From: Planctomycetota bacterium
GTDB lineage: Bacteria > Planctomycetota > Planctomycetia > Pirellulales > Lacipirellulaceae
Length of the DNA stretch: 37,983 nt
NCBI GenBank assembly: GCA_029259945.1
Contig: JAJDEF010000025.1
Coordinates: forward strand, 1 to 37,983
Reading direction: 5' to 3'
Shown: piece by piece, positions 23,108 through 30,493 of the stretch
How positions within the stretch are numbered: the first letter of the stretch is position 1
Layout: every line of letters starts with the position of its first letter
Program-made: the position numbers and the translations under genes
Notes under the pieces: model-generated
Database searches by the model: none
The model's input: the letters and a program-made list of their open reading frames with translations, nothing else
What the model was told of the DNA's origin: nothing

Positions 23108-26100
23108 TTATTTGGCTGGGGATTCTTCGGCGGGTGGGGTTGCGTGATTAAAGGTGCCATTAATGGGATTATCTAAGGCAGCGGAGAAGTTATCTAATAC
23201 TTTGGTTAAGAGGTCTAAACGGTTCGATGCGAATAGCTGCCCAAAGGCCACGCAGATAAAATGCTCCTCATTTTTTTCGGATGGTAATTTCCAGACTGGC
23301 TGACCTGATATTTTTATCATGACCGCATTCGGGTCGACTCGCATGAATCTTTTGAGCGTGACTAGTAAATCTGCTGGATGACTTGCAGGAGCATAAACCA
23401 GCCAAGTGTCGGGGTTACCGTCTTTAGGCATTGGCTCTTCGGTGAGTACTGTTATTTGTCCAGATAGTTTGGCGAAAAAGTCTCGATGGAGATCGATTTG
23501 TGGCCCATTCGGGTCTTTTGCTAATCCCTCAAGAAGACCCTCCCAAGCCTCTTTGTAACCCGCCGATTCATCAAAGACAGGTTCGATTAAGGATGAGATT
23601 TTGTTCGGATCAAAGGAGTAAATCTTGTAGGTAACTAATCCTTGTTTCTTCCATGGATCAAGGGGACTCGGTTCGCGACTCTGAAAGATCCCCTTCTCAG
23701 CAGCCGTTTTGAATAGATCAAGAAGGTTGAAACCCGCTGGGGTTATCGTTCTTTTTGTGCTGTTTTCGTCGCTATCGGCGTCGGCAGGCGAGGCGCTGCT
23801 GTGGAAGAGGAATCGGGGGCCACTCACACTGAAATCTTCTTCTTTTTGTGCCGATGACGCATCGGTTACTTGGATGAAGAAATTTATTTTTGCCTTCACC
23901 GAATCGTAGGGGAAACCATCGCCAGGCTCGTGCAGCTTGATGACTCCGTAGCTGCCCTCGCGCGTTTGGAATAGATAGGAGTTTCCATCCGGGTTGCCGT
24001 AGACGTGCGATCTGCTATCCCTCATCGCAACCATTCTTTGTTTTTCTTTTTTCAATGGATAGGAAATTTCGCCTCGCATTGCCTTGGGTAGTTCTTTGAA
24101 TTGGGTTTCGGTAATTTCCCACGCTCGCAGATCAAACATTTTTACGCCATACTTTTTGGCGGTGCCGTTGCCTGTCTCTAGAATGCCGAGTAGGTCGAAC
24201 CCCTCTTTTCTAGCCCAAGCGATTACTTCGGGCGAGTTTTCATCAACGACTCCCCAAGCAGGTAACTCGCTTGGCCAACTGGCATGACGGCCCGTATCGA
24301 GATCGTAAAAACATTCTCGCGGATTTTCGGCCGGCGAAATACACACGCCGCTTGAGCCTTCGCTTAGTCGGACGTTGTCTCCTACGGGAAAACGGACAGG
24401 CTTGTTGGTGGGCCGCGACTGTAGTGAGGGGCTGACTTGCGGCGGTAGCCCTACTTTGGCGTACTGGCTATCGGAGAGGTAATCTTCCCAGTTTGCTTCC
24501 CACCATCGAGCCCAGCGAGTGGCTGCTTTTTCGAAGAGTTCTTTTTGCAATGCTTGTTGATTGGGCGATCCTTCTTTGTGGACGAAGTTGAGTTCCATTT
24601 CGCCGTGACTGACACCGTCGGTCATTTTTTGCAGCGTGAGAGCTACTTCGCGGAAGGCTCGCCCGTAGGTAAACGATTTGTCTCCGTCTCGGGTGTCGTA
24701 TTTCGTGAGAAACTTTGAGAGACTGTTGTCTTCTACTCGCAGTCCGTAGCCGGATGCTGAAGGTTGCAGTGTTCGAGGGATCGCCCGTATCAAGGCGGGA
24801 ATTGCCCGTTTGTCGTCGATTGCACGTAATGTGAACGCTATTTTTCGCATGGGATGATCGAGGACTTCGCTATCTAAAGCTTCGATCAATGAGGGAACTG
24901 CAGGACGTCCTATTTCAACGAGTGTCTGGACGGCATATCCCCACTCTTCGACTGGTTCGACCAATCCTGGTTTTGAAATGGTTTTGATAGCGAGTCGCAC
25001 TTGTCTTTGTTGTTCTTCTGATAATTCGGCAACGGCAGAGTCGTCGGCTGGTTTGCCTAAGGCCGCTGTCGACGGTTGCAGAGTGACAAGCGATAAACCC
25101 AAGGCCACCAGCGCGATTAATATCGCGCAGGCTGCGCTCCATTGGCGTGTGCAAGTGCGTAGGATGGTTCGTTTTTTGTCGAGCAGCAGGGCAATTCGTT
25201 GGCGGAGTTGCGAGGGGCTTTCCCAGAGGCCGACGGACGAGGCGAGTCTGGGGGTGTGAGTTGGGGTGGCCCAGGCGACGAGTTGTGCGGCGTAGTCGGT
25301 GCGTGAAGAGATGTCGGCTGCGGCTGCGTCGGCGAGGGTTTCTTGGTCGAGACGGACTTGGCGGCGTAATCGCCAAAACAGCGGGTGAGGCCAGAGCAGG
25401 ATGGTTAGCAGGCGCACTGCGGCGAGTGTTTGCAGGTCGCCGTGGTGGATGTGGGCTAATTCGTGGGCGAGGATCGGGCGAAGGGTGTCGTTTTTGCTCG
25501 ACGACGTTTGCCGCGGCAAAAGTATGGTTGGTTGGAGCAGACCGAGTGCGGCAGGGGCTTGGACGTGGTTGCTGACGAGCAGGCGAGCGGTGCCAGAAAA
25601 TTCGCCGAGTAGATTTTGCAGTGCAGGTGGCGCGGCAGTTGCTTGGCGGATGATGCGACGGGCAAGAAAGCTGCCGCTAGTTTGCCAGACGATCGCGAGA
25701 AGGCTGCCGCCGAGGTAGATACGAACTAGCCAGGTGAGCCAAGAGAAAGGTTTTGTGATGGGAGCAGGAATCCTGACCGGCGTGGATGATGATTGGGAGG
25801 GCTGAGGGCTGATGTTGGGAATGCTGGGGGTGGCTGGTTGTTCGATTGGCGGAGCAGCTTGTATAGGGCTGAGTGCCGGCGTGTTTTGGGCCGGCTTGTT
25901 TTCGGTCAATAAATGCACGAGTGACCAGCCGGGCAATGCGCATAGTCCGGTGAGTAGTAGCAATGCGGCCAAAGTTGGGCGAGCGAGGACCAAGCGGCGG
26001 GCGGGCTGGTTGATGAGCCGAAAGAGTAAGAGGACGATGGTTAGCAAAAGGGTGGCCAGCAAAAAGTAGTCGGCGAGCCAGGGGGCGATTTGTTCGACGA

Positions 26101-26110
26101 AGGCGTTCAT
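23108..26110 (-). CDS. BlaR1/MecR1-type M56 peptidase with a very large C-terminal domain
   Basis: 1000 residues. Membrane helices at about 15-31 and 44-68, a Pro-rich loop (80-118), another helix near 124-144, then the M56 zinc site HELAH at 216-220 and DQETLADAA near 255-263; a further helix lies near 325-345. In BlaR1 the protease, once the sensor is triggered, leads to loss of the BlaI repressor. Here the outer part is not a penicillin-binding domain: HEAT-like repeats (IGRPAVPSLIEAL, KRAIPALIRAI) at about 380-450 are followed by some 550 residues I do not recognise. It overlaps the repressor gene by four bases (ATGA), so the two are translationally coupled. Confidence 0.88.
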   Translation of the reverse strand: MNAFVEQIAPWLADYFLLATLLLTIVLLLFRLINQPARRLVLARPTLAALLLLTGLCALPGWSLVHLLTENKPAQNTPALSPIQAAPPIEQPATPSIPNISPQPSQSSSTPVRIPAPITKPFSWLTWLVRIYLGGSLLAIVWQTSGSFLARRIIRQATAAPPALQNLLGEFSGTARLLVSNHVQAPAALGLLQPTILLPRQTSSSKNDTLRPILAHELAHIHHGDLQTLAAVRLLTILLWPHPLFWRLRRQVRLDQETLADAAAADISSRTDYAAQLVAWATPTHTPRLASSVGLWESPSQLRQRIALLLDKKRTILRTCTRQWSAACAILIALVALGLSLVTLQPSTAALGKPADDSAVAELSEEQQRQVRLAIKTISKPGLVEPVEEWGYAVQTLVEIGRPAVPSLIEALDSEVLDHPMRKIAFTLRAIDDKRAIPALIRAIPRTLQPSASGYGLRVEDNSLSKFLTKYDTRDGDKSFTYGRAFREVALTLQKMTDGVSHGEMELNFVHKEGSPNQQALQKELFEKAATRWARWWEANWEDYLSDSQYAKVGLPPQVSPSLQSRPTNKPVRFPVGDNVRLSEGSSGVCISPAENPRECFYDLDTGRHASWPSELPAWGVVDENSPEVIAWARKEGFDLLGILETGNGTAKKYGVKMFDLRAWEITETQFKELPKAMRGEISYPLKKEKQRMVAMRDSRSHVYGNPDGNSYLFQTREGSYGVIKLHEPGDGFPYDSVKAKINFFIQVTDASSAQKEEDFSVSGPRFLFHSSASPADADSDENSTKRTITPAGFNLLDLFKTAAEKGIFQSREPSPLDPWKKQGLVTYKIYSFDPNKISSLIEPVFDESAGYKEAWEGLLEGLAKDPNGPQIDLHRDFFAKLSGQITVLTEEPMPKDGNPDTWLVYAPASHPADLLVTLKRFMRVDPNAVMIKISGQPVWKLPSEKNEEHFICVAFGQLFASNRLDLLTKVLDNFSAALDNPINGTFNHATPPAEESPAK

Positions 26111-26520
26111 TTCTGTTTTCCTTTCGACCGAGGTTTTCGGCTTGCGGGGCGCTTGGCTTCGGCGATCATCGTTTCGAGTAGCTGGAGTTCGGTTTTGCTA
26201 ACGCGGCGCGAGCCGAGCGCGTGAACCAAGTACTCGTCGAGACTGCCATCGAAGACGCGTTCTAAGAAGCCGGAGGCTAATTGCCGTAGCGTTTTTTCTT
26301 TTTCGAGGAGGGGCAGATAGACATACGCTTTGCCTTCGCGGCGATGCGAGACGAGCCCTTTTTGCTCCATCACTTGCAGTAGCGAGAGTACGGTGGTGTA
26401 GGCCAGTTCTTCGCCCGTGGCTGCGATTTCGTCGCAGATTTGGCGGACCGTGGCTTCGTCCTGCTGCCAAAGCACCTTTAGTGCCTCGAGTTCACGCTCG
26501 GTAGGTTGCGGGTCGTCCAT
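26107..26520 (-). CDS. BlaI/MecI-family transcriptional repressor
   Basis: 137 residues. The winged-helix domain (PTERELEALKVLWQQDEATV, then TTVLSLLQVMEQKGLVSHRR) and the C-terminal dimer region with a basic tail (KPRSKGKQK) match BlaI/MecI. These repressors bind paired dyads over their own promoter and are removed when the partner M56 protein is activated. The ATG at 26520 has AGGAGA five bases before it. The upstream DNA has two fitting dyads and a promoter, so self-control is likely. The signal is unknown. Confidence 0.93.
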   Translation of the reverse strand: MDDPQPTERELEALKVLWQQDEATVRQICDEIAATGEELAYTTVLSLLQVMEQKGLVSHRREGKAYVYLPLLEKEKTLRQLASGFLERVFDGSLDEYLVHALGSRRVSKTELQLLETMIAEAKRPASRKPRSKGKQK

Positions 26521-26529
26521 GGTGCTCTC

Positions 26530-26547
26530 CTACGGGTTGTCCAGTAG
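26530..26547. promoter_or_regulatory. Proximal BlaI-type operator O2
   Basis: CTACGGG-TTGT-CCAGTAG: a dyad with 7-base arms and one mismatch, using the same arm sequence and 4-base spacer as O1. It overlaps the ribosome site region of the repressor gene. Its centre is 32 bp from that of O1, close to three helical turns. Confidence 0.6.
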
Positions 26548-26558
26548 TAACGAGTGTG

Positions 26559-26586
26559 ATTCTACTGGTTGGCCAGTAGTTGTCAA
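26559..26586 (-). promoter_or_regulatory. Promoter of the repressor/peptidase operon
   Basis: On the minus strand: TTGACA (perfect), 16 bases, TAGAAT (five of six). The start would be near 26552, leaving a leader of about 32 bases. Operator O1 fills the spacer and overlaps the -10. Confidence 0.7.
26562..26579. promoter_or_regulatory. Distal BlaI-type operator O1
   Basis: CTACTGG-TTGG-CCAGTAG: a perfect 7-base dyad. Its position between the -35 and -10 fits simple repression by the adjacent BlaI-like protein. Confidence 0.7.
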
Positions 26587-26609
26587 GGTTTTTTAGTAAT
26601 GCAGGGGAA

Positions 26610-26679
26610 TTACTGTAGAGGACGCGGGGAGTGTGGAGAATGGCGAGGGGGTGGTTTCAGCCAGGATGACCGGGCTATG
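26610..26679 (+). repeat. Degenerate ACCGCAG-type repeat and GGCCAGGATGG repeat
   Basis: 26610-26638 reads TTACTGTAGAGGACGCGG then GGAGTGTGGAG, a diverged copy of the ACCGCAGAGG family. 26659-26679 reads AGCCAGGATGACC then GGGCTATG, one of six copies of the 21-base GGCCAGGATGG family in this window. Confidence 0.6.
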
Positions 26680-26725
26680 GGGGTGATTGGTTTGGTTTTG
26701 GGGTTGGGTCGGTTGGTTTGGTTGT

Positions 26726-26873
26726 GGGCGTTTTTTGCGTGGGGTAGCTTGGCTCCGACCAGGATAGTCGGGCTATGGGGAGAGGAATTTCTATGAATTG
26801 TCATGGGGTCTTTGGGTTGATAGAATGGCGGGCAAGACGAGTTGGCCTTTGCGGTCGGTACAACTTTCTTTGC
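26726..26873 (+). repeat. ~148-bp duplicated element carrying a promoter, copy 2
   Basis: Matches 13200-13347 from GCGTTTTTTGCGTGG through GTCGGTAC and a few bases beyond. It includes a GGCCAGGATGG-type repeat at 26757-26777 and the promoter. It ends 13 bases before the vWA gene. Confidence 0.85.
26798..26826 (+). promoter_or_regulatory. Near-consensus sigma70 promoter before the TerY-P module
   Basis: TTGTCA, 17 bases, TAGAAT, identical in hexamers and spacing to the copy at 13272-13300. The start would be near 26833, giving a leader of about 54 bases. Confidence 0.65.
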
Positions 26874-26886
26874 GTGTGAGGAATCT

Positions 26887-27570
26887 ATGAATCAAGTCTC
26901 TTCGAATAATGCTTTTGGTGCGGTTGAGTTTGCTGAGAACCCTGAGCCGCGGGTTCCTTGTGTGTTGGTGGTCGATACGTCGACGTCGATGCATGGGTTG
27001 CGGATTTCAGAACTGAATGCGGGTTTGCAATCTTATAAGAAAGAGTTGCTGGCCGATCCATTGGCGGCAAAGCGGGTGGAAGTAGCGGTGGTGACTTTTG
27101 GTGGTCGGGTGAATCGGCTGATTGAGTTTTGCACGGCCGAAAACTTTGAGCCGCCCAAGCTACAAGTAATCGGTGGCACGCCGATGGGCGAGGCGATCAA
27201 TGTGGCGCTCGATATGATCGAAGAGCGCAAGAGCAATTACCGCGAGCATGGGATTGCCTATTATCGACCTTGGGCTTTTTTGATTACCGACGGCGAGCCG
27301 AACGATCACTGGAAACCGGTGGTTTCGCGAGTTCACGCGGGCGAAGAGCAAAAGTCGTTTAGCTTTTTTGCGGTGGGCGTCGAAGGCGCGAATATGGAGG
27401 TGCTCGAAGAGATTTGTGTGCGTAAGCCTCTTTGGTTGCAAGGCACAAAATTCCGCGAGTTGTTTAGCTGGCTTTCAAATTCGCAGCAGGCGGTTTCGCG
27501 ATCTTCGCCGGGTGATGAAGTGCCATTGCCCGATCCAACGACGGGTCCGAGCGGCTGGGCGACGGTTTAG
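26887..27570 (+). CDS. TerY-like von Willebrand factor A domain protein
   Basis: 227 residues from the ATG at 26887, chosen because GAGGA lies five bases before it. A single vWA domain: VLVVDTSTSM with the MIDAS DxSxS at 30-34, the metal-site Thr in IGGTPMGEAI, and ITDGEPND with the last metal Asp. TerY-type vWA proteins act with a PP2C phosphatase and a kinase in the TerY-P triad described from comparative genomics of tellurite-resistance-like stress systems. The next two genes are exactly those partners, with only a few bases between. The C-terminal 30 residues are Ser/Pro-rich and probably flexible; they could be a target of the kinase (inference). Confidence 0.9.
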   Translation: MNQVSSNNAFGAVEFAENPEPRVPCVLVVDTSTSMHGLRISELNAGLQSYKKELLADPLAAKRVEVAVVTFGGRVNRLIEFCTAENFEPPKLQVIGGTPMGEAINVALDMIEERKSNYREHGIAYYRPWAFLITDGEPNDHWKPVVSRVHAGEEQKSFSFFAVGVEGANMEVLEEICVRKPLWLQGTKFRELFSWLSNSQQAVSRSSPGDEVPLPDPTTGPSGWATV

Positions 27571-27579
27571 GTGGGCCCC

Positions 27580-28356
27580 ATGTGGCAACATTTGGCGCAT
27601 AGCATCCGTGGAGCTGCCCACGAGGCGGACTGCAGTCCGTGTCAGGATAGTCATTCGTTTCGTTTCTTTGACGGCCAGTCGTCGTCGGCTGTGGTTGCGT
27701 GTGTGGCAGACGGTGCGGGTAGTTCGAAGTACAGCAACGAAGGTTCTGCTTTTGCTTGTGAAGCGATCGAAGAAAATGCGGCTGCTTATTTTGAAGAGCA
27801 TGGCTGCTTTGATCATTTGCAGCGTGAAGACGTTGTGGGATGGTGCAATGATGCGCGGCAGAGGATGGAAGAAGAGGCGAGTCAGCGAGATTGTGGCATT
27901 CGCGAGTTTGCCAGCACGCTTTGTGCGGCGATTATTTCGCCAAGTCGTTCGTTCTTTTTTCAGATCGGGGATGGAGCGATTATCCTCGGCCAACAGGGTG
28001 TGTATGGGGTGGTGTTTTGGCCGCAGTCTGGGGAATATGCGAATTCGACCAATTTTTTGTCCGCCAAACAGTATGAACAGCATTTAGAGTTTCTATCGGT
28101 TTCGAGTTGCTTTTCTGACGTGGCTTTGTTCACCGACGGGTTGGAGCGGTTGGCTCTAGCGTTTGATACGCAGACGCCGCATCCACCATTCTTTGAGCCC
28201 TTGTTTCAGGCTTTGCGATCGACCGACAATTGTGCCGCACTAGGTGAAGACTTGCGCGAGTTTTTACAGTCGTACTCGGTGAAATCTCGGTCGGATGATG
28301 ACAAGACGCTCATCCTCGCCTCGGAGCTTTTAGAGAAGGATGGCGAGGATGATTGA
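27580..28356 (+). CDS. PP2C-family protein phosphatase of the TerY-P triad
   Basis: 258 residues from the ATG at 27580 (TAGGTGG is five bases before; an in-frame GTG at 27571 is the alternative). All metal-binding acids of a PP2C fold are visible: VADGAGSSKYSNEGS, FQIGDGAII, ALFTDGLERL and SDDDKTLIL. Cysteines near the N-terminus (CSPCQDS) precede the first motif, where other PP2Cs also have a conserved QD. It would remove phosphate from Ser/Thr residues placed by the kinase encoded next. Its end overlaps the start of the kinase gene by eight bases, so translation is probably coupled. Confidence 0.9.
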   Translation: MWQHLAHSIRGAAHEADCSPCQDSHSFRFFDGQSSSAVVACVADGAGSSKYSNEGSAFACEAIEENAAAYFEEHGCFDHLQREDVVGWCNDARQRMEEEASQRDCGIREFASTLCAAIISPSRSFFFQIGDGAIILGQQGVYGVVFWPQSGEYANSTNFLSAKQYEQHLEFLSVSSCFSDVALFTDGLERLALAFDTQTPHPPFFEPLFQALRSTDNCAALGEDLREFLQSYSVKSRSDDDKTLILASELLEKDGEDD

Positions 28357-30403
28357 TTCCAAAGGCCGTCCGATAGAATTAGGCGACGAAATTGGTAAGG
28401 GTGGCGAAGGCAGCGTCTTTGAGGTGAACGGCAGATCGATGCTTGCCGTTAAGATTTATCACCAGAAGCCGCTTTCTGAGGATCAAATTACAAAGCTCGA
28501 GACCATGACGACGCAGTGGTCGCAATCGCTGGAGTCGATTTCGGCTTGGCCTCATTCTTTGGTGTTTGATACGCAATCAAAACGGCCATGTGGTTTGTTA
28601 ATGCCGAAGATTGTTGGTACTCGACAATTGCATGAGTTGTATGGTTCGACGAACCGAAGGCTGTATTTTCCTGAAGCGCATTGGCACCACATGGTGTTGG
28701 CTGCTCGCAATGTGGCGGCTGCGTTTCAGGCATTTCATGCGGCGGGCATCGTTGTTGGCGACGTGAATCAAGGCAACTTGATGGTCGACGAAACGATGCG
28801 TGTGCGGATGATCGACTGCGATTCTTTTCAGATTACTAATGGCGAGAAGACTTATTTTTGCCCGGTAGGCACGCCTCATTTCACGCCGCCCGAATTGCAA
28901 GGGATGAATCTGCGTGATGTTTGTCGTACACAGAACCACGATGCCTTTGGGATGGCGGTGTTGATTTTTCATTTGCTGTTTGTCGGGCGACACCCGTTTG
29001 CGGGGCGCTATCGGGGTCGGGGCGAGATGACGATCGTGAAAGCGATTGCAGAGCGTCGGTTTGCTTTTTCGAAGCACCGCGCAGAAACACTCGTTGAGCC
29101 GCCGCCGGCATCTTTGCAAATCACTGATCTACCGCCCAAGGTCTCGGCGTTGTTTGAGGCGGCGTTTCGTGCGGATGTTGAGAACGGGGATGAGCGACCG
29201 AGCGCCGGTCAGTGGATCGCTGAATTAGAAACATTGATTAAGCAGCGTACGAGTTGCAGTTTCGACTCGGCCCACGTTTATTATACGGGCTTGCGTGGTT
29301 GTCCTTGGTGTCGGATTGAGGATGAGGGTGGGCCGGCGTTTTTCATCGATTCGGGTGGGGCGACGATGATTTCGCCGCAGCGTCTTGAATTGTTAGACGA
29401 GCGAATTCAAGAGTTGCAGGTGAAGGCGTTTCCTGAGTTGAACCTCAAACGATTGGATCTCCCTGAGATACCACCGTTAAAGAAGCTGGGGAATATGCCG
29501 AAGCGTCAAAGGGTAGACTTGGCCGCTTGGGTGTTAGGGGTGTCGTGCGTACTGGCAGTCGCTGGGATTTGGCATGGCGGGGCGCTGGTGGCGGGAGCGA
29601 TTGGGGCTGTGGGCAGCTGTGGTTATTTGTTGCTCAACGAGAAAGCAAAGGGACGACGGCAGTGGGTTGACGAGAAGATGACGATTTTGGGAGACAAACA
29701 AGAGAAATTGCTGAAGGTAGTCCGTGGGGTGGCGGCATCGCATGCCGAGCGCGATCAGGCTTTTGGCACTTCGGTGGAAGAACTGAAGGTGGAAATTGAT
29801 CATTACCATGCGGAGGGCGAAGACCTGAAAAAGGTGCTCAAGCTGCATAGTGGAGTTCAGAAGCAAGATTTTTTGCGAAAGCATCTGATTCGAGATAGCT
29901 TTGGCGACATTCGTGGACTGAAGCGGGCGATGGTACCGATGTTGGAATCGTTTGGTATTGATTCGGCGCAGGACATCAATCGGTTGAATCTATTAGGTAT
30001 TCCGAATATCCACCCAGGTTTGCTGATGGAGTTGCTGAATTGGCGAGCTTCGATTGAAAAGATGTATAAGTTTAAGCCGAGCCACGGGGTGACTTTTCAA
30101 GCGATGAAGCAGGCGGAAGAATTGACGACGCACCGGTTCAAACTTTCGCAAGCGCGCAAGGTGTTAATGGCAGCGACGCGTTTGAACTCGTTGTCTGAGA
30201 GTGGCAAGTTAGAGCTGAACCGGGCTTTTCAACATTTCGAAGCGCTGGCAGAGCAGTGGCGTGGCGTGGCCAAGCAGTTGTGCAACTTTCAGAGTAGCCG
30301 CTATCGCGTGGAGCGAATTATCAATCATTCGGCTGCTGTGTTGCTGGGATTTGCGATCGGGGTGCCGGTGGCGAGTTTGTTGCTGTTTTTTATGTTTCGC
30401 TAG
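28349..30403 (+). CDS. Ser/Thr protein kinase of the TerY-P triad, with zinc ribbon and helix-hairpin-helix
   Basis: 684 residues from the ATG at 28349 (AGAAGG lies nine bases before; the ATG at 28340 has no space for a ribosome site). Kinase domain: glycine loop GKGGEG at 16-21, Lys35 in LAVKIY, catalytic loop GDVNQGN with Asp138 and Asn143 in place of HRDxxxxN, and DCDSF in place of DFG (Asp158). Such changes are usual in this family. After the kinase come CPWC near 320, a hydrophobic double helix near 395-430, a long coiled segment, a helix-hairpin-helix (FGIDSAQDI... LGIPNIHPGLLMELLNWR near 530-565) and a C-terminal membrane helix. The zinc/HhH architecture is that of the TerY-P kinase. 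The membrane helices suggest it acts at the membrane. Confidence 0.9.
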   Translation: MIDSKGRPIELGDEIGKGGEGSVFEVNGRSMLAVKIYHQKPLSEDQITKLETMTTQWSQSLESISAWPHSLVFDTQSKRPCGLLMPKIVGTRQLHELYGSTNRRLYFPEAHWHHMVLAARNVAAAFQAFHAAGIVVGDVNQGNLMVDETMRVRMIDCDSFQITNGEKTYFCPVGTPHFTPPELQGMNLRDVCRTQNHDAFGMAVLIFHLLFVGRHPFAGRYRGRGEMTIVKAIAERRFAFSKHRAETLVEPPPASLQITDLPPKVSALFEAAFRADVENGDERPSAGQWIAELETLIKQRTSCSFDSAHVYYTGLRGCPWCRIEDEGGPAFFIDSGGATMISPQRLELLDERIQELQVKAFPELNLKRLDLPEIPPLKKLGNMPKRQRVDLAAWVLGVSCVLAVAGIWHGGALVAGAIGAVGSCGYLLLNEKAKGRRQWVDEKMTILGDKQEKLLKVVRGVAASHAERDQAFGTSVEELKVEIDHYHAEGEDLKKVLKLHSGVQKQDFLRKHLIRDSFGDIRGLKRAMVPMLESFGIDSAQDINRLNLLGIPNIHPGLLMELLNWRASIEKMYKFKPSHGVTFQAMKQAEELTTHRFKLSQARKVLMAATRLNSLSESGKLELNRAFQHFEALAEQWRGVAKQLCNFQSSRYRVERIINHSAAVLLGFAIGVPVASLLLFFMFR

Positions 30404-30434
30404 GGCGTGCGACGTTGTGTGTTTCGAGATTCCC

Positions 30435-30455
30435 GGCCAGGATGGCCGGGCTATG
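30435..30455 (+). repeat. GGCCAGGATGGCCGGGCTATG repeat (consensus-like copy)
   Basis: One of six 21-base copies in the window (13231, 26659, 26757, 30435, 34315, 34343), all in plus orientation. The GGCC AGGAT GGCC core is partly palindromic. It lies between the kinase stop and its terminator. Confidence 0.7.
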
Positions 30456-30469
30456 GGATGAAATACCTT

Positions 30470-30493
30470 GGGCGTGGGTGTAACGCCTTTTTT
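30470..30493 (+). terminator. Intrinsic terminator of the TerY-P operon
   Basis: GGCGT (30471-30475), a 7-base loop, ACGCC (30483-30487), then six T. It ends at the stop codon of the convergent ATPase gene. The stem is short, but the T run is good. Confidence 0.6.

Noticed and set aside
25147..25575. A plus-strand Arg-rich protein opposite the M56 gene
   Set aside because: Arg/Gly-rich antisense of a GC-rich coding region; the minus frame has the zinc motif and membrane helices.
28340..28348. Kinase start at 28340
   Set aside because: The purine-rich ribosome site directly abuts this ATG; the ATG at 28349 has proper spacing and matches how family members begin.
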